Under the pieces are notes generated by a model. That model searched no databases and had not been told where the DNA came from. It saw only the letters and a list, made by a program, of their open reading frames with translations. The position numbers were made by a program, and so were the translations under genes. Below are positions 53,165-61,876 of a stretch of 64,000 nucleotides of DNA, one piece after another. Source of the stretch: Bradyrhizobium jicamae. Lineage in GTDB: Bacteria; Pseudomonadota; Alphaproteobacteria; Rhizobiales; Xanthobacteraceae. Every line of letters begins with the position of its first letter. The stretch's first letter is position 1. The stretch is taken from assembly GCF_001440395.1 (NCBI RefSeq), contig NZ_LLXZ01000152.1, positions 423 to 64,422 of the forward strand. The letters run 5' to 3'.

Positions 53165-53875
53165 CTATTCGTCGGGAAGCGTCTTTTCCTTGGCCGACCG
53201 CTCGATCATGTCGAGGGCAGCCACCGCGGCTGCCTTGATGTGATCGACACAACAGCGTTCGGCAAGTTCTTCATCACCGCTTTGGATCGCGCGCCAGATC
53301 GCGGTCACCTCGCGCAGGCTCTTGTTGATCCGCTTCGGTTGCGACATCGAGGTGATCCGCAACAGCGTGATCCGGTCGTGCAGCGGCTTGAGCATCCGCT
53401 CGACGAAGCTGTTGCGGCAGCCGCCGATCAGTGCGCCATAGAAGTCGGTCTTGGCTTCCAGGCATCCGACCAGGTCCTGATTGGCCGCAGCCGCTTTCAG
53501 CCGCGTCAAGGCATCGCCGATCCGGCGCACCACGTCGGGGTCGCGCAGGCGGGCGCATTCGCGGCCCGCAAACCCCTCCAGCACCGCGCGGGCAGCGTAG
53601 AGCTGCTTGGCCTCCTCAAGGCTGATCGTGCTGACAACGGGACCGCGGTGCGGCACGGTGTTGACGAGCCCGTCGGCTTCCAGGAGCCGCAGCGCCTCGC
53701 GGATCGAAGGACGGCTGACACCCATCATCTCGCACAATTCGCGCTCGACCAGCCGTTGGCCCGGCTTCAGCGTGCCGGACATGATTGCCTCGCGCAGCTT
53801 CTGTGCAACCATCGCCCGGACGGTCGGAACGTCCTCTATTCGAAGTGTCGACTGCAATTCCCTACGTCTGTCCAT
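53165..53875 (-). CDS. GntR-family (FCD) transcriptional regulator
   Basis: The 236-residue protein has a winged HTH (about 15-85: RLVERELCEMMGVSRPSIRE, ALRLLEADGLV) and an FCD effector domain with His/Asp/Arg ligand positions (YGALIGGCRN, HDRITLLRI). It lies inside the leftward cluster and probably regulates it in response to a pathway acid. Confidence 0.88.
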   Translation of the reverse strand: MDRRRELQSTLRIEDVPTVRAMVAQKLREAIMSGTLKPGQRLVERELCEMMGVSRPSIREALRLLEADGLVNTVPHRGPVVSTISLEEAKQLYAARAVLEGFAGRECARLRDPDVVRRIGDALTRLKAAAANQDLVGCLEAKTDFYGALIGGCRNSFVERMLKPLHDRITLLRITSMSQPKRINKSLREVTAIWRAIQSGDEELAERCCVDHIKAAAVAALDMIERSAKEKTLPDE

Positions 53876-53898
53876 GGCCGGGCCTTCGTTTGCGTGGC

Positions 53899-54639
53899 TC
53901 AGTACCGGTTTACAGGCAGAATCATCATTTCGGCAATTTGAACATGGGCGGGTTGGTCAAGGGCGAAGACAATCGACCGGGCAATATCGGCCGGGTCCAG
54001 CGCCATCTTGAACTGGTCGAAGTACTCCTTCTCCTGCTGCCGGTCACCGCGATAGCGGGTCAGGATGATGTTCGTCCGCGTCAAGCCCGGCTGCAGCTCG
54101 GTCACCCGGATCGCCGTCTCGGCCAGCTCGCCGCGGAGGGTTTCGGTGAACATGTGGACGCCCGCCTTGCTGGTACTATAGGCGGCCATGTCAGGAACGA
54201 TTCGCACCGCATTGATGGAGCTGATGTTGACGATGTGCCCGGCATTGCGTTTGACCATATCGGGGAGAATGGCGCGCGTGACGCGCATCAGGCCGATCAG
54301 ATTGGTCTGGATGATGTTGGACCAGTCATCCGCCGATCCGATGTCGAAGCGCGTTCGTCCACCGATGTCGTGCCCCGCATTGTTTATCAGGACATCGATC
54401 GGCCTGAATTTTTCCGGGATCGAATCCGGCAGGCGATCCACGTCTTGCGCATTGCTCACATCGAGCTGGATGGGGAATACGGCATTGCCCGTCGTGGCGG
54501 CCAACTCCTGAAGGGCGCTCGCGTCACGGTCGACCAGGACGACGCGGCGTCCACTCTCGACCAGAGCCTTCGTGATCGCGCGCCCCATGCCGCCGGCAGC
54601 GCCGGTCAGAACAACAGTCTGGCCTGATTCTTCAGTCAT
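53899..54639 (-). CDS. short-chain dehydrogenase/reductase 1
   Basis: Classical SDR of 246 residues with cofactor motif TGAAGGMGRA (12-21), NNAG at 86-89, catalytic Ser140/141, Tyr154 and Lys158 (YSTSK). Asp39 after the second strand (VLVDRD) favours NAD. The sequence resembles the YdfG/serine-3-dehydrogenase-like group. Substrate unknown; it is cotranscribed with SDR 2. Confidence 0.88.
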   Translation of the reverse strand: MTEESGQTVVLTGAAGGMGRAITKALVESGRRVVLVDRDASALQELAATTGNAVFPIQLDVSNAQDVDRLPDSIPEKFRPIDVLINNAGHDIGGRTRFDIGSADDWSNIIQTNLIGLMRVTRAILPDMVKRNAGHIVNISSINAVRIVPDMAAYSTSKAGVHMFTETLRGELAETAIRVTELQPGLTRTNIILTRYRGDRQQEKEYFDQFKMALDPADIARSIVFALDQPAHVQIAEMMILPVNRY

Positions 54640-54670
54640 CGGAAGCGCTCCTTTTCCAGCTCAACTCTTC

Positions 54671-55441
54671 TCATGCGACCGACCATCCTCCATCGATCGG
54701 CAGGCAGGTCCCCGTGATGTCCTGTGCGGCCGCGCTGCAAAGGAAGGCCACGAGGGCGCCGACAGCTTCCATACCGACGAACCGGCCGGAGGGCTGGCGC
54801 GTCGCGAGATACCTTTCCGTGGCGCTTTCAACGCTCTCCCCGGCTTTCGCGGCGATGGATGCGATCCTGCCCTGAATGGCAGGTGTCGGCAGCGTGCCAG
54901 GCGCTACCGCGTTGCAGGTGATGCCGGTACGCGCCGTTTCCAGCGCGACGGCGCGGGTGACACCGAGGATCGCTGTCTTGGTGGTGACGTAGTCGATGCG
55001 ATCCTCGACGGCGCGGGTCGAATAGATCGAGGCCATGTTGATGATGCGGCCCCAGCCGCGCTGCTTCATGGCAGGGAGCGCCAGCCGGATCAGATGAAAG
55101 GGCGCCGACAGGTTCACTGCCAGCGCGCGGTCCCATTCGTCCGGCGGAAAATGCTCGACGGCGGCAAAATGCCTGATAACGGCGTTGTTGACGAGGATAT
55201 CGATCGCACCACAGCGGTTGAGCAACTCTGCCATCATAGCTTCAATGGCGGCACGTTGAGACAAGTCGGCTTCGGCCGTCATGACGTCGACGCCGAAGCG
55301 AGCACCGAGACGATCGGCGGCTTCCCTGGGCGCCACGAGATCGTGCAGGACAATATTGGCCCCCGCGCCGGCAAGGCTTTCCGCCACCGCCAGGCCAAGG
55401 CCGGCGGTCGCTCCGGTAACGAGGGCCCATTTGTCCTTCAT
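54671..55441 (-). CDS. short-chain dehydrogenase/reductase 2
   Basis: Classical SDR of 256 residues: TGATAGLGLAVA (9-20), NNAV at 85-88 (Gly of NNAG replaced by Val), Ser138, Tyr151, Lys155 (YVTTK). It resembles 3-hydroxybutyrate-dehydrogenase-like SDRs. A longer ORF to 55600 overlaps the next gene. The substrate is unknown. Confidence 0.86.
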   Translation of the reverse strand: MKDKWALVTGATAGLGLAVAESLAGAGANIVLHDLVAPREAADRLGARFGVDVMTAEADLSQRAAIEAMMAELLNRCGAIDILVNNAVIRHFAAVEHFPPDEWDRALAVNLSAPFHLIRLALPAMKQRGWGRIINMASIYSTRAVEDRIDYVTTKTAILGVTRAVALETARTGITCNAVAPGTLPTPAIQGRIASIAAKAGESVESATERYLATRQPSGRFVGMEAVGALVAFLCSAAAQDITGTCLPIDGGWSVA

Positions 55442-55454
55442 TGCGCGGCGGCTC

Positions 55455-55835
55455 CTATTTTTTGTCCAACTCGGCAAACACTTCCTTGGCGTTGCGGAAT
55501 GCATCCACGCCGGCGGGCACGCCGCAGTAGATTGCCACCTGCATGAACACCTCGCGGATCTCCTCGCGTGTGGCGCCATTGGCCAGTGCGCCGCGGACAT
55601 GCGTCTTCAGCTCGTGCGGGCGATTGAGCGCGCAGAGCATTGCGAGATTGAGGAAGCTGCGGGTTTTTCGTGTCAGGCCGTCGCGGCCCCAGACATAGCC
55701 CCAGCAGTACTCGGTCGTCAGATCCTGCATCGGGCGGTTGAAATCATCCGCCGATGCCAACGCCTTGTCGACGAATTCGCTGCCGAGCACGCTCTTGCGG
55801 ATCTCGAGCCCGCGGTCGTAGGTCGTCTTGTCCAT
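55455..55835 (-). CDS. carboxymuconolactone-decarboxylase-family protein
   Basis: The 126-residue all-helical protein resembles PcaC: RKTRSFLNLAMLCALNRPHE then LKTHVRGALANGATREEIRE and GVPAGVDAFRNAKEVF. No CxxC of the AhpD type is present, so a decarboxylase or isomerase-like role fits better than a peroxidase. Its place in the cluster hints at ring-derived substrates. Confidence 0.85.
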   Translation of the reverse strand: MDKTTYDRGLEIRKSVLGSEFVDKALASADDFNRPMQDLTTEYCWGYVWGRDGLTRKTRSFLNLAMLCALNRPHELKTHVRGALANGATREEIREVFMQVAIYCGVPAGVDAFRNAKEVFAELDKK

Positions 55836-55861
55836 CGTGTTCTCCGTTTATTGCGGCGATG

Positions 55862-57097
55862 TCAGCTCTTCGGCCAGAATGGTTGCGCCATTGCAAGCTG
55901 TGGCGGGAACACCGTGACCGGTACGCCCGTCTGCCACTGCACGATGGTCATGCCGGCACCGAGACGGCGGCCTTTCTCGTCGAACTTGATCTCGCCGAGC
56001 GGGTAGTACTTGGACGGGCCCGCATCCATGCTGCGCAGCGCTTCGGCCACCGCGACGCGGTCGGCCTTGCCGGCCTTCTCGAGTGCGTCCTTGATCACCC
56101 ACATGTCGCCATAGGTGGAGATCGCATTTTGCGTCATCCATGGCTCCTTGTAGCGGCTCTTCAGCTCCGCGATCAGCGCTTCATGCCCTTTCGCGCCCCA
56201 GCTTGCGACGCAGGTCAACACGCCCTGCAACAGCTCCGGGCTGACGGTCTGCAGCATGTCCGGCTCGGCAATCGCGATGCCGAACGAGATGGTGGGGATC
56301 TTGCCCTGGCCGAGGCCGAACTCGTTCATCTTCTCCAGCAGCAGTTTTGCGTCGGAGATCACGGTCGGCAGGAAGAACAGCAGGTCCGGCTTGGCCGAGC
56401 GAATCTTCTGCACCAGCGACGTGGCGTCGGCCAGCGGCGGTGTGAAGGTTTCGTCGACGATGAGTTGCAGCTGGTTCTCCGCAAGGAGGCCTTCGCGCAT
56501 CGACTTGGCTGAGGCGACCGAAGCCGCCGTGTTGTCGGTCAGGATCGCAACCGTTTTCGGCCGCTTGCCGGAGGCGGATTCCGCAAGCTTGATGATCTGC
56601 GGCAACGCCTGCCGGGCCTGGGAGCCCGCAGTCGCCGAGGTCTGGAAGACGTATTTGAAGCCGCGGTCGGTGATGAGATCGGAATAGGAGAGGGTGAGGA
56701 CAGGCAGGTTGGCCCGCTCGGTAACCTCGGTGACCGCCAGCGTGAAGGAAGAGAGATAGGCGCCGCTCGCCGCCACCAGGTCGGTCTCCTGCGCCACCAT
56801 GCGCTGTGCAGCATTCTTGGCCTTCTCGGTGCTGTCTCCGGAGTCGAGCACCACCAGTTTCATCTTGGCGCCGCCAAGCGCCTTGATGCCGCCCTGGGCG
56901 TTGATGTGATCGATCGCCATTTCGGCACCGTGGCGCATCACGGTTCCTGGCCGCGCGTACATGCCGGAAATCGGCACCAACAGGCCGACCTTGACTTCAG
57001 AAAGCTGCTGCGCCCAGGCACGGGATGCAATCAGTGCGCTGGATGCGCCGGCGAGCAATGTTCGCCGGGTCACTTTGGTCTGGAAATTCCCAGTCAT
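55862..57097 (-). CDS. HAAT ABC transporter substrate-binding protein A (Tat-type signal)
   Basis: The 411-residue binding protein has a twin-arginine signal (TRRTLLAG, cleavage near RAWAQ) and a type I periplasmic-binding fold (KVGLLVPISGMY, MAIDHINAQGGIKALGG). It is highly similar along its length to the next gene's product. It serves the LivH/LivMG/LivF transporter encoded upstream in the same operon. Confidence 0.9.
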   Translation of the reverse strand: MTGNFQTKVTRRTLLAGASSALIASRAWAQQLSEVKVGLLVPISGMYARPGTVMRHGAEMAIDHINAQGGIKALGGAKMKLVVLDSGDSTEKAKNAAQRMVAQETDLVAASGAYLSSFTLAVTEVTERANLPVLTLSYSDLITDRGFKYVFQTSATAGSQARQALPQIIKLAESASGKRPKTVAILTDNTAASVASAKSMREGLLAENQLQLIVDETFTPPLADATSLVQKIRSAKPDLLFFLPTVISDAKLLLEKMNEFGLGQGKIPTISFGIAIAEPDMLQTVSPELLQGVLTCVASWGAKGHEALIAELKSRYKEPWMTQNAISTYGDMWVIKDALEKAGKADRVAVAEALRSMDAGPSKYYPLGEIKFDEKGRRLGAGMTIVQWQTGVPVTVFPPQLAMAQPFWPKS

Positions 57098-57132
57098 GAC
57101 GATCCTCCCTCAATGGTGAACAAGTATTCTTG

Positions 57133-58368
57133 TCAGGATTTTTTCGGCCAGAACGGCGAGGCCTGCGCGAGTTCGGGCGGATAGACGGTGACCGGCACGC
57201 CATTTTGCCACTGCACGATGACGACACCGGCGCCGACGCGGCGGCCCTTCTCGTCGAATTTGAGCTGGCCGCCGGGATAATATCTCGAAGGTCCGGCATC
57301 CATGGTGCGGAAAGCCTGCGCGACGGCCTGGCGGTCGACCTTGCCGGCCTTCTCCAGAGCCTCCTTCATCAGCCACATGTCGCCATAGGTCGAGACGACG
57401 TTCTGTGTCGCCCAGGGCTCCTTGTACTTGGCCTTCAGCTCCGCGATCAGCTCTTCCTGGCCCTTCGAGCCCCAATTGGCGACGATCGTCATGATGCCTT
57501 GCACAGCCTCCGTGCTCACGCTCTGCAGCATGTCGGGCTCGGCAATCGTGATGCTGAAGGAGACGGTCGGTATCTTGCCTTGGCCGAGGCCGAACTCGTT
57601 GATCTTCTCCAGCCCGAGTTTGGCGTCCGATACCGCGTTCGGCATGAAGAGCAGGAGATCGGGACGTGCGGAGCGGACCTTCTGGATCAACGGGGTGGCG
57701 TCGGACAGCGGCGGTGTCCAGATCTCTTCCACGACGAACTGGAGGCCCTCCTGCGCGAACAGCTTTTCCTTCAGGGCCTTCGCTGTCGCGATGGAGGTCG
57801 CCGTGTTGTCCATCAACATCGCCACCGTCTTCGGCCGCTTGCCGGATGCGGATTCGGCAAGCTTCATCAGCGTCGGCAGACCGAGTTCGGACTGCCGGCT
57901 GGCGGGAGCCGCGGTCTGGAAGATATATTTGAAGCCACGTTCGGTCAGCAGATCCGAATAGGAAAGCGTCAGCACGGGCAATTCAGCGCGCTCGGTCACT
58001 TCGGTCACCGCCAGCGTGAACGAGGAGAGATAGGCGCCGGTCGCGGCAACGAGATCAGTCTCTTGCGCCACCATTCGCTGCGCCGCGTTCTTTGCCTTCT
58101 CGGTGGTGTCGCCGCAATCGATCACCACCAGCTTCATCCTGGCGCCGCCGAGCGCCTTGATGCCACCTTGCTTGTTGATGTGATCGATGCCCATTTCGGC
58201 GCCCATCTTCATCACCTGGCCGGGACGGGTGTAGATACCGGACAGCGGGACGATCAGGCCGACCTTGACCTCGGCCGGCTGCTGCGCACGGGCCAGCCCT
58301 GAGAAGCCGACAGCAGCAGCGCCAGAAAGGACGGTGCGGCGCGTCAGCCCTTTGGGGTTCTTGTTCAT
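57133..58368 (-). CDS. HAAT ABC transporter substrate-binding protein B (Tat-type signal)
   Basis: The 411-residue paralogue of protein A has signal LTRRTVLSGAA and shared stretches such as KNAAQRMVAQETDLVAA and GAYLSSFTLAVTEVTER. GGGAGAAAC precedes ATG 58368; the extension to 58410 is not needed. Two binding proteins for one permease suggest two related ligands. Confidence 0.9.
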   Translation of the reverse strand: MNKNPKGLTRRTVLSGAAAVGFSGLARAQQPAEVKVGLIVPLSGIYTRPGQVMKMGAEMGIDHINKQGGIKALGGARMKLVVIDCGDTTEKAKNAAQRMVAQETDLVAATGAYLSSFTLAVTEVTERAELPVLTLSYSDLLTERGFKYIFQTAAPASRQSELGLPTLMKLAESASGKRPKTVAMLMDNTATSIATAKALKEKLFAQEGLQFVVEEIWTPPLSDATPLIQKVRSARPDLLLFMPNAVSDAKLGLEKINEFGLGQGKIPTVSFSITIAEPDMLQSVSTEAVQGIMTIVANWGSKGQEELIAELKAKYKEPWATQNVVSTYGDMWLMKEALEKAGKVDRQAVAQAFRTMDAGPSRYYPGGQLKFDEKGRRVGAGVVIVQWQNGVPVTVYPPELAQASPFWPKKS

Positions 58369-58406
58369 CTTGTTTCTCCCTGTTTTTCTTTGTTCGTTAG
58401 AACTGG

Positions 58407-59114
58407 TCACATGCCGAGATAGGCCTTGCGGACCCTGTCGTCGGCGCGCAGCGTTTCATTGTTGCCCTCGAGCACGACCCGTCCGGCTTCGAGGACGTAG
58501 CCGTGATCGGCGGATTCAAGCGCTTCCGCGACGCGTTGCTCGACAAGCAGCATGGTCAGCCCGGATTGTTTGCGGATATCGATCAGCCGTTCGAAGATGA
58601 AATCAGCGGTCGACGGCGCGAGCCCCATCGATGGCTCGTCCAGCATCAATAGCTTGGGTGAGGAGGCGAGGCCGCGGCCGATCGCCAGCATCTGCTGCTG
58701 CCCGCCTGACAGTGTGCCGGCGAACTGGCCGCGGCGCTCCGCCAGCACCGGCAGCCACTCGAAGATGCGCTCGATATTCTGTTTCCAGTCGCGTCGGCCG
58801 CTTTCGGTCATTGCGCCCATTTCCAGGTTCTCCATCACCGTGAGCGACGGAAACACCTGGCGGCCTTCGGGCACGTGGGCGATGCCGAGATGGGCGCGCT
58901 GCGCCGGCGGCACCATCAGGAGGTCAGCGTCGCCGAACATGATCTGGCCGCCGCTTGGCTGCAGGATGCCGGAAATGGTCTTGAACAGCGCGGTCTTGCC
59001 GGCGCCGTTCGGTCCGACGATCGCCACGAATTGGCCTGCCTCGACATTGATCGACACGCCGTTCAGAACGGGTTTGGCCGAATAGCCCGCGCTCAATCCT
59101 TCAATGCGGAGCAT
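58407..59114 (-). CDS. livF: HAAT ABC transporter ATP-binding protein (LivF type)
   Basis: A 235-residue ABC ATPase: Walker A GPNGAGKTA, signature LSGGQQQMLAIGRGL, Walker B LLMLDEPSMGLAP, VEQRVAEALESADHGY. The start overlaps the LivM-LivG fusion gene by 14 bases. It partners with the ATPase domain fused to LivM. Confidence 0.92.
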   Translation of the reverse strand: MLRIEGLSAGYSAKPVLNGVSINVEAGQFVAIVGPNGAGKTALFKTISGILQPSGGQIMFGDADLLMVPPAQRAHLGIAHVPEGRQVFPSLTVMENLEMGAMTESGRRDWKQNIERIFEWLPVLAERRGQFAGTLSGGQQQMLAIGRGLASSPKLLMLDEPSMGLAPSTADFIFERLIDIRKQSGLTMLLVEQRVAEALESADHGYVLEAGRVVLEGNNETLRADDRVRKAYLGM

Positions 59115-60882
59115 GGGCCACCCATTTCTTGCCGAGATAAGCCTCGATCACGCGATTGTCGCGCGTGACGACCTCGGGCTCTCCTTCGGTAATGACGGCG
59201 CCGTGGTCGAGGACGACGAAACTGTCGACCAGGCGGACCATCGCCTGCATGGTGTGCTCGATGATCGCGATCGTGATGCCGTCGCGGGCGAGTTGCCGGA
59301 TGACGGCGACGACCTCGTCCGCCTCGCCATGGCCGAGCCCGGCGAGCGTCTCATCGAGCAGCAGAATTCGCGGCTGGCCGGCGAGGGCGCGCGCGAGCTC
59401 CATCAGGCGCAATTCCTTGGTCGACAGTTCGCCGGCAACGCGATCGGCGACGTCAGACAGGCCGACGCGCGCAACGGCGTCGGCGGCGAGCTTCCTCGCT
59501 TCGTCCTCGGTCTTTGCGCGCACATAGGCGCCGACCACGACGTTGTCGAGAATCGACATGCGCAGGAACGGACGCATGACCTGGAAGGTGCGGCCGATAC
59601 CGGCCTCGCAGATCGTATGCGGCCGCTCGCCCGACATGTTGCGGCCATCGATCAGGACTTCGCCCTCATCGGGCCGCAGGAAACCATTGAGGAGATTGAA
59701 CAGCGTGGTCTTGCCCGCGCCGTTCGGGCCGATAATGCCGAGGATTTCGTTCTTGTGCAGCTTGAAGCTGACGTTCTGAACGGCCTTCAATCCGCCGAAG
59801 GAGCGCGAGAGATTGCGTACTTCGAGCACGACTTCGGACCCTGCGGCGCGCTTGCGAGGCTCGGTGTGCAAGGGCGTCACGGTGGCCGTTGCCGGCTGCG
59901 ATGCGTCAGGCGCAGCATTGGCCTTCCGCGGGAAGCGCTTGCGCAGGAGGTCGCGTAGCTTCCAGAACAGTCCTTCCGGAGCAACCAGGATCACACAGAT
60001 GATGGCGAAGCCGAAGATCACGCCCTGGATGCCGGGGAAGCGATCGCCGGCTTCTGCGTGCAGTATCTCGGCCAGCGGGATCAGGATCACCGATCCGATC
60101 ACCGGTCCCCATACCGTTCCGACGCCGCCGAACATGGCGACGGTCAGGGCTTGAGCCGACACCAGCATGCCGAACACGGATTGCGGAGTAACGACCAGAA
60201 GGACCTGGGCGTAAAAGGCGCCGATCGCGGCGGCGATGGCGCCGCTCAATGTGATCGCACGCAGCTTCCACGCCAGCGTATTGATCCCGGCCGCCTCGGC
60301 TGCGGCCTCGTTCTGCTTGATGGCGAGCAGCGCCATGCCGAAGCGGGACTGCTCGATGATCCGCGTCAGCACGATCGTGGCCAGCATGATGGCCAGCGCC
60401 AGCAACGTGTAGAGCCGAGGATCGCCGAATTGCATATAGGCGATCGGCGCATCGCGCTTCATCGGGAGCGTGACTTCCTGGAAGCCAAGCCACTCGAAGA
60501 CGTAGAGGATGGCGAGCGGGTAGGCGAGCATGGCCAGCGCGAAGTAGTGGCCCTGCAGGCGGAAGGTCGGAAAGCCGATCAGGAGCCCGGCAATGCCGCC
60601 GAGCATCGCTGCGATCGGAATCAGGAGCCAGGGGGATAGATCGAAATAGATCTGGCCGAGCGCAGTCGTGTAGGCACCGATCCCGAAGAAGGCGGCGTGG
60701 CCGAACGAGATCAGGCCGGTGTATCCGCTCAGCAAATTCCAGGACAGGCCGAACACGGCCCACACAGGAACCAGCGTCAGCACCAACTGGTAATAGGAGT
60801 TGGTGACGCTGAGCGAGACCGCCGCATAGGCAATAGTGAAGAGAATCGCAGGAAGCAGCGAGCGCAACTGGGGCATGGTCAT
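59101..60882 (-). CDS. HAAT permease-ATPase fusion (LivM-LivG)
   Basis: The 593-residue protein has a LivM permease (about 1-310: TGLISFGHAAFFGIGAYTTA; AIKQNEAAAEAAGIN loop), a charged linker (about 320-345), and a LivG-type ATPase (about 350-590: GPNGAGKTT, LSTKELRLMELARAL, LLLDETLAGLGHGE). Such LivMG fusions are known. The Walker B has DET rather than DEP. It overlaps LivH by four bases. Confidence 0.92.
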   Translation of the reverse strand: MTMPQLRSLLPAILFTIAYAAVSLSVTNSYYQLVLTLVPVWAVFGLSWNLLSGYTGLISFGHAAFFGIGAYTTALGQIYFDLSPWLLIPIAAMLGGIAGLLIGFPTFRLQGHYFALAMLAYPLAILYVFEWLGFQEVTLPMKRDAPIAYMQFGDPRLYTLLALAIMLATIVLTRIIEQSRFGMALLAIKQNEAAAEAAGINTLAWKLRAITLSGAIAAAIGAFYAQVLLVVTPQSVFGMLVSAQALTVAMFGGVGTVWGPVIGSVILIPLAEILHAEAGDRFPGIQGVIFGFAIICVILVAPEGLFWKLRDLLRKRFPRKANAAPDASQPATATVTPLHTEPRKRAAGSEVVLEVRNLSRSFGGLKAVQNVSFKLHKNEILGIIGPNGAGKTTLFNLLNGFLRPDEGEVLIDGRNMSGERPHTICEAGIGRTFQVMRPFLRMSILDNVVVGAYVRAKTEDEARKLAADAVARVGLSDVADRVAGELSTKELRLMELARALAGQPRILLLDETLAGLGHGEADEVVAVIRQLARDGITIAIIEHTMQAMVRLVDSFVVLDHGAVITEGEPEVVTRDNRVIEAYLGKKWVAHAPH

Positions 60883-61814
60883 GTCCTCTCGACCATGCGC
60901 CCGAAGAAGCCTTGCGGACGGAAGAAGATGATCAGGAGGAAGACGACGAAGATCGCTGCGTTCTGCAGTTGTGTCGGCAGGATCAGCGTCGACATCTGCT
61001 GGACCAGGCCGATCGTCATGCCACCCCAGAATGCGCCGATGATGCTCCCCATGCCGCCGAGCACGACGCCGGCATACATCACGATCACATATTCAAGGCC
61101 GACGAAGGGATGGAACGGATAGTTGGTGGCGAGCAGGCCGCCGGCGATAGCGGTGATGCCGCAGCCGAGCGCAAAGGCGACCCGGTGCGCACGATCGACG
61201 TCGATGCCCATATAGGTGGCGGCCGTCGGATTATCGGCCGCGGCGCGCAACGACTTGCCGATTCGCGAGCGTGTGATCAAGAGACTGAGCAACGTCATGA
61301 TCACGAGTGAGACGACGGCATCGATGCCGCGCGCTTTGTTGATGAAGACGCTTACGTCGGAGAGAATACCAAGCTCCCAGGCCGAACTCGATAGCGGCGT
61401 ACGGATCGAGGCCAGCACCGAACCGAAGATGATGAGCCCGCCGTTCTGAAGGATCAACGCGATGCCGAGCGTGAGGATGAGTTGGGCATAATGGCCTTCG
61501 CCCTCGAGCGAAGCGGTGCGCGTGCCCGATACATGCGAGATCAGGGTGAGGTGAACGAAGTAGCCGAAGATCGCGAGCGCCGGACCGGCGAGCAGGATTG
61601 CGACGAACGGTCCGACGGCGTTGCCGAAGAAGGCCTGAACGCCGGCAGCCGTGAAGAGGTAGAAGGCAACATACATGCCGAGCATCATGAAGTCGCCATG
61701 GGCGAAGTTGATGACGCGCATGACGCCGAAGATCAGGCCAAGGCCGACGCACATCAGGCCGTAGACGGCGCCGATCAATAGACCGGCGGCAAGCGCTTGC
61801 AGAAAGCCCTCCAT
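60879..61814 (-). CDS. livH: HAAT ABC transporter permease (LivH type)
   Basis: The 311-residue permease starts MEGFLQALAAGLLIGAVYGL and has LivH motifs GLGLIFGVMRVINFAHGDFM (start of TM2-3) and LRAAADNPTAATYMGID (coupling loop). An in-frame extension to 61922 has no support. It heads the transporter genes after the MmgE/PrpD gene. Confidence 0.9.
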   Translation of the reverse strand: MEGFLQALAAGLLIGAVYGLMCVGLGLIFGVMRVINFAHGDFMMLGMYVAFYLFTAAGVQAFFGNAVGPFVAILLAGPALAIFGYFVHLTLISHVSGTRTASLEGEGHYAQLILTLGIALILQNGGLIIFGSVLASIRTPLSSSAWELGILSDVSVFINKARGIDAVVSLVIMTLLSLLITRSRIGKSLRAAADNPTAATYMGIDVDRAHRVAFALGCGITAIAGGLLATNYPFHPFVGLEYVIVMYAGVVLGGMGSIIGAFWGGMTIGLVQQMSTLILPTQLQNAAIFVVFLLIIFFRPQGFFGRMVERT

Positions 61815-61876
61815 CAGCGGCCGCTCCCGGTTATGGCAATGCTGGTTTCCTGGCTCACGATTCCCCCGACATTCGC

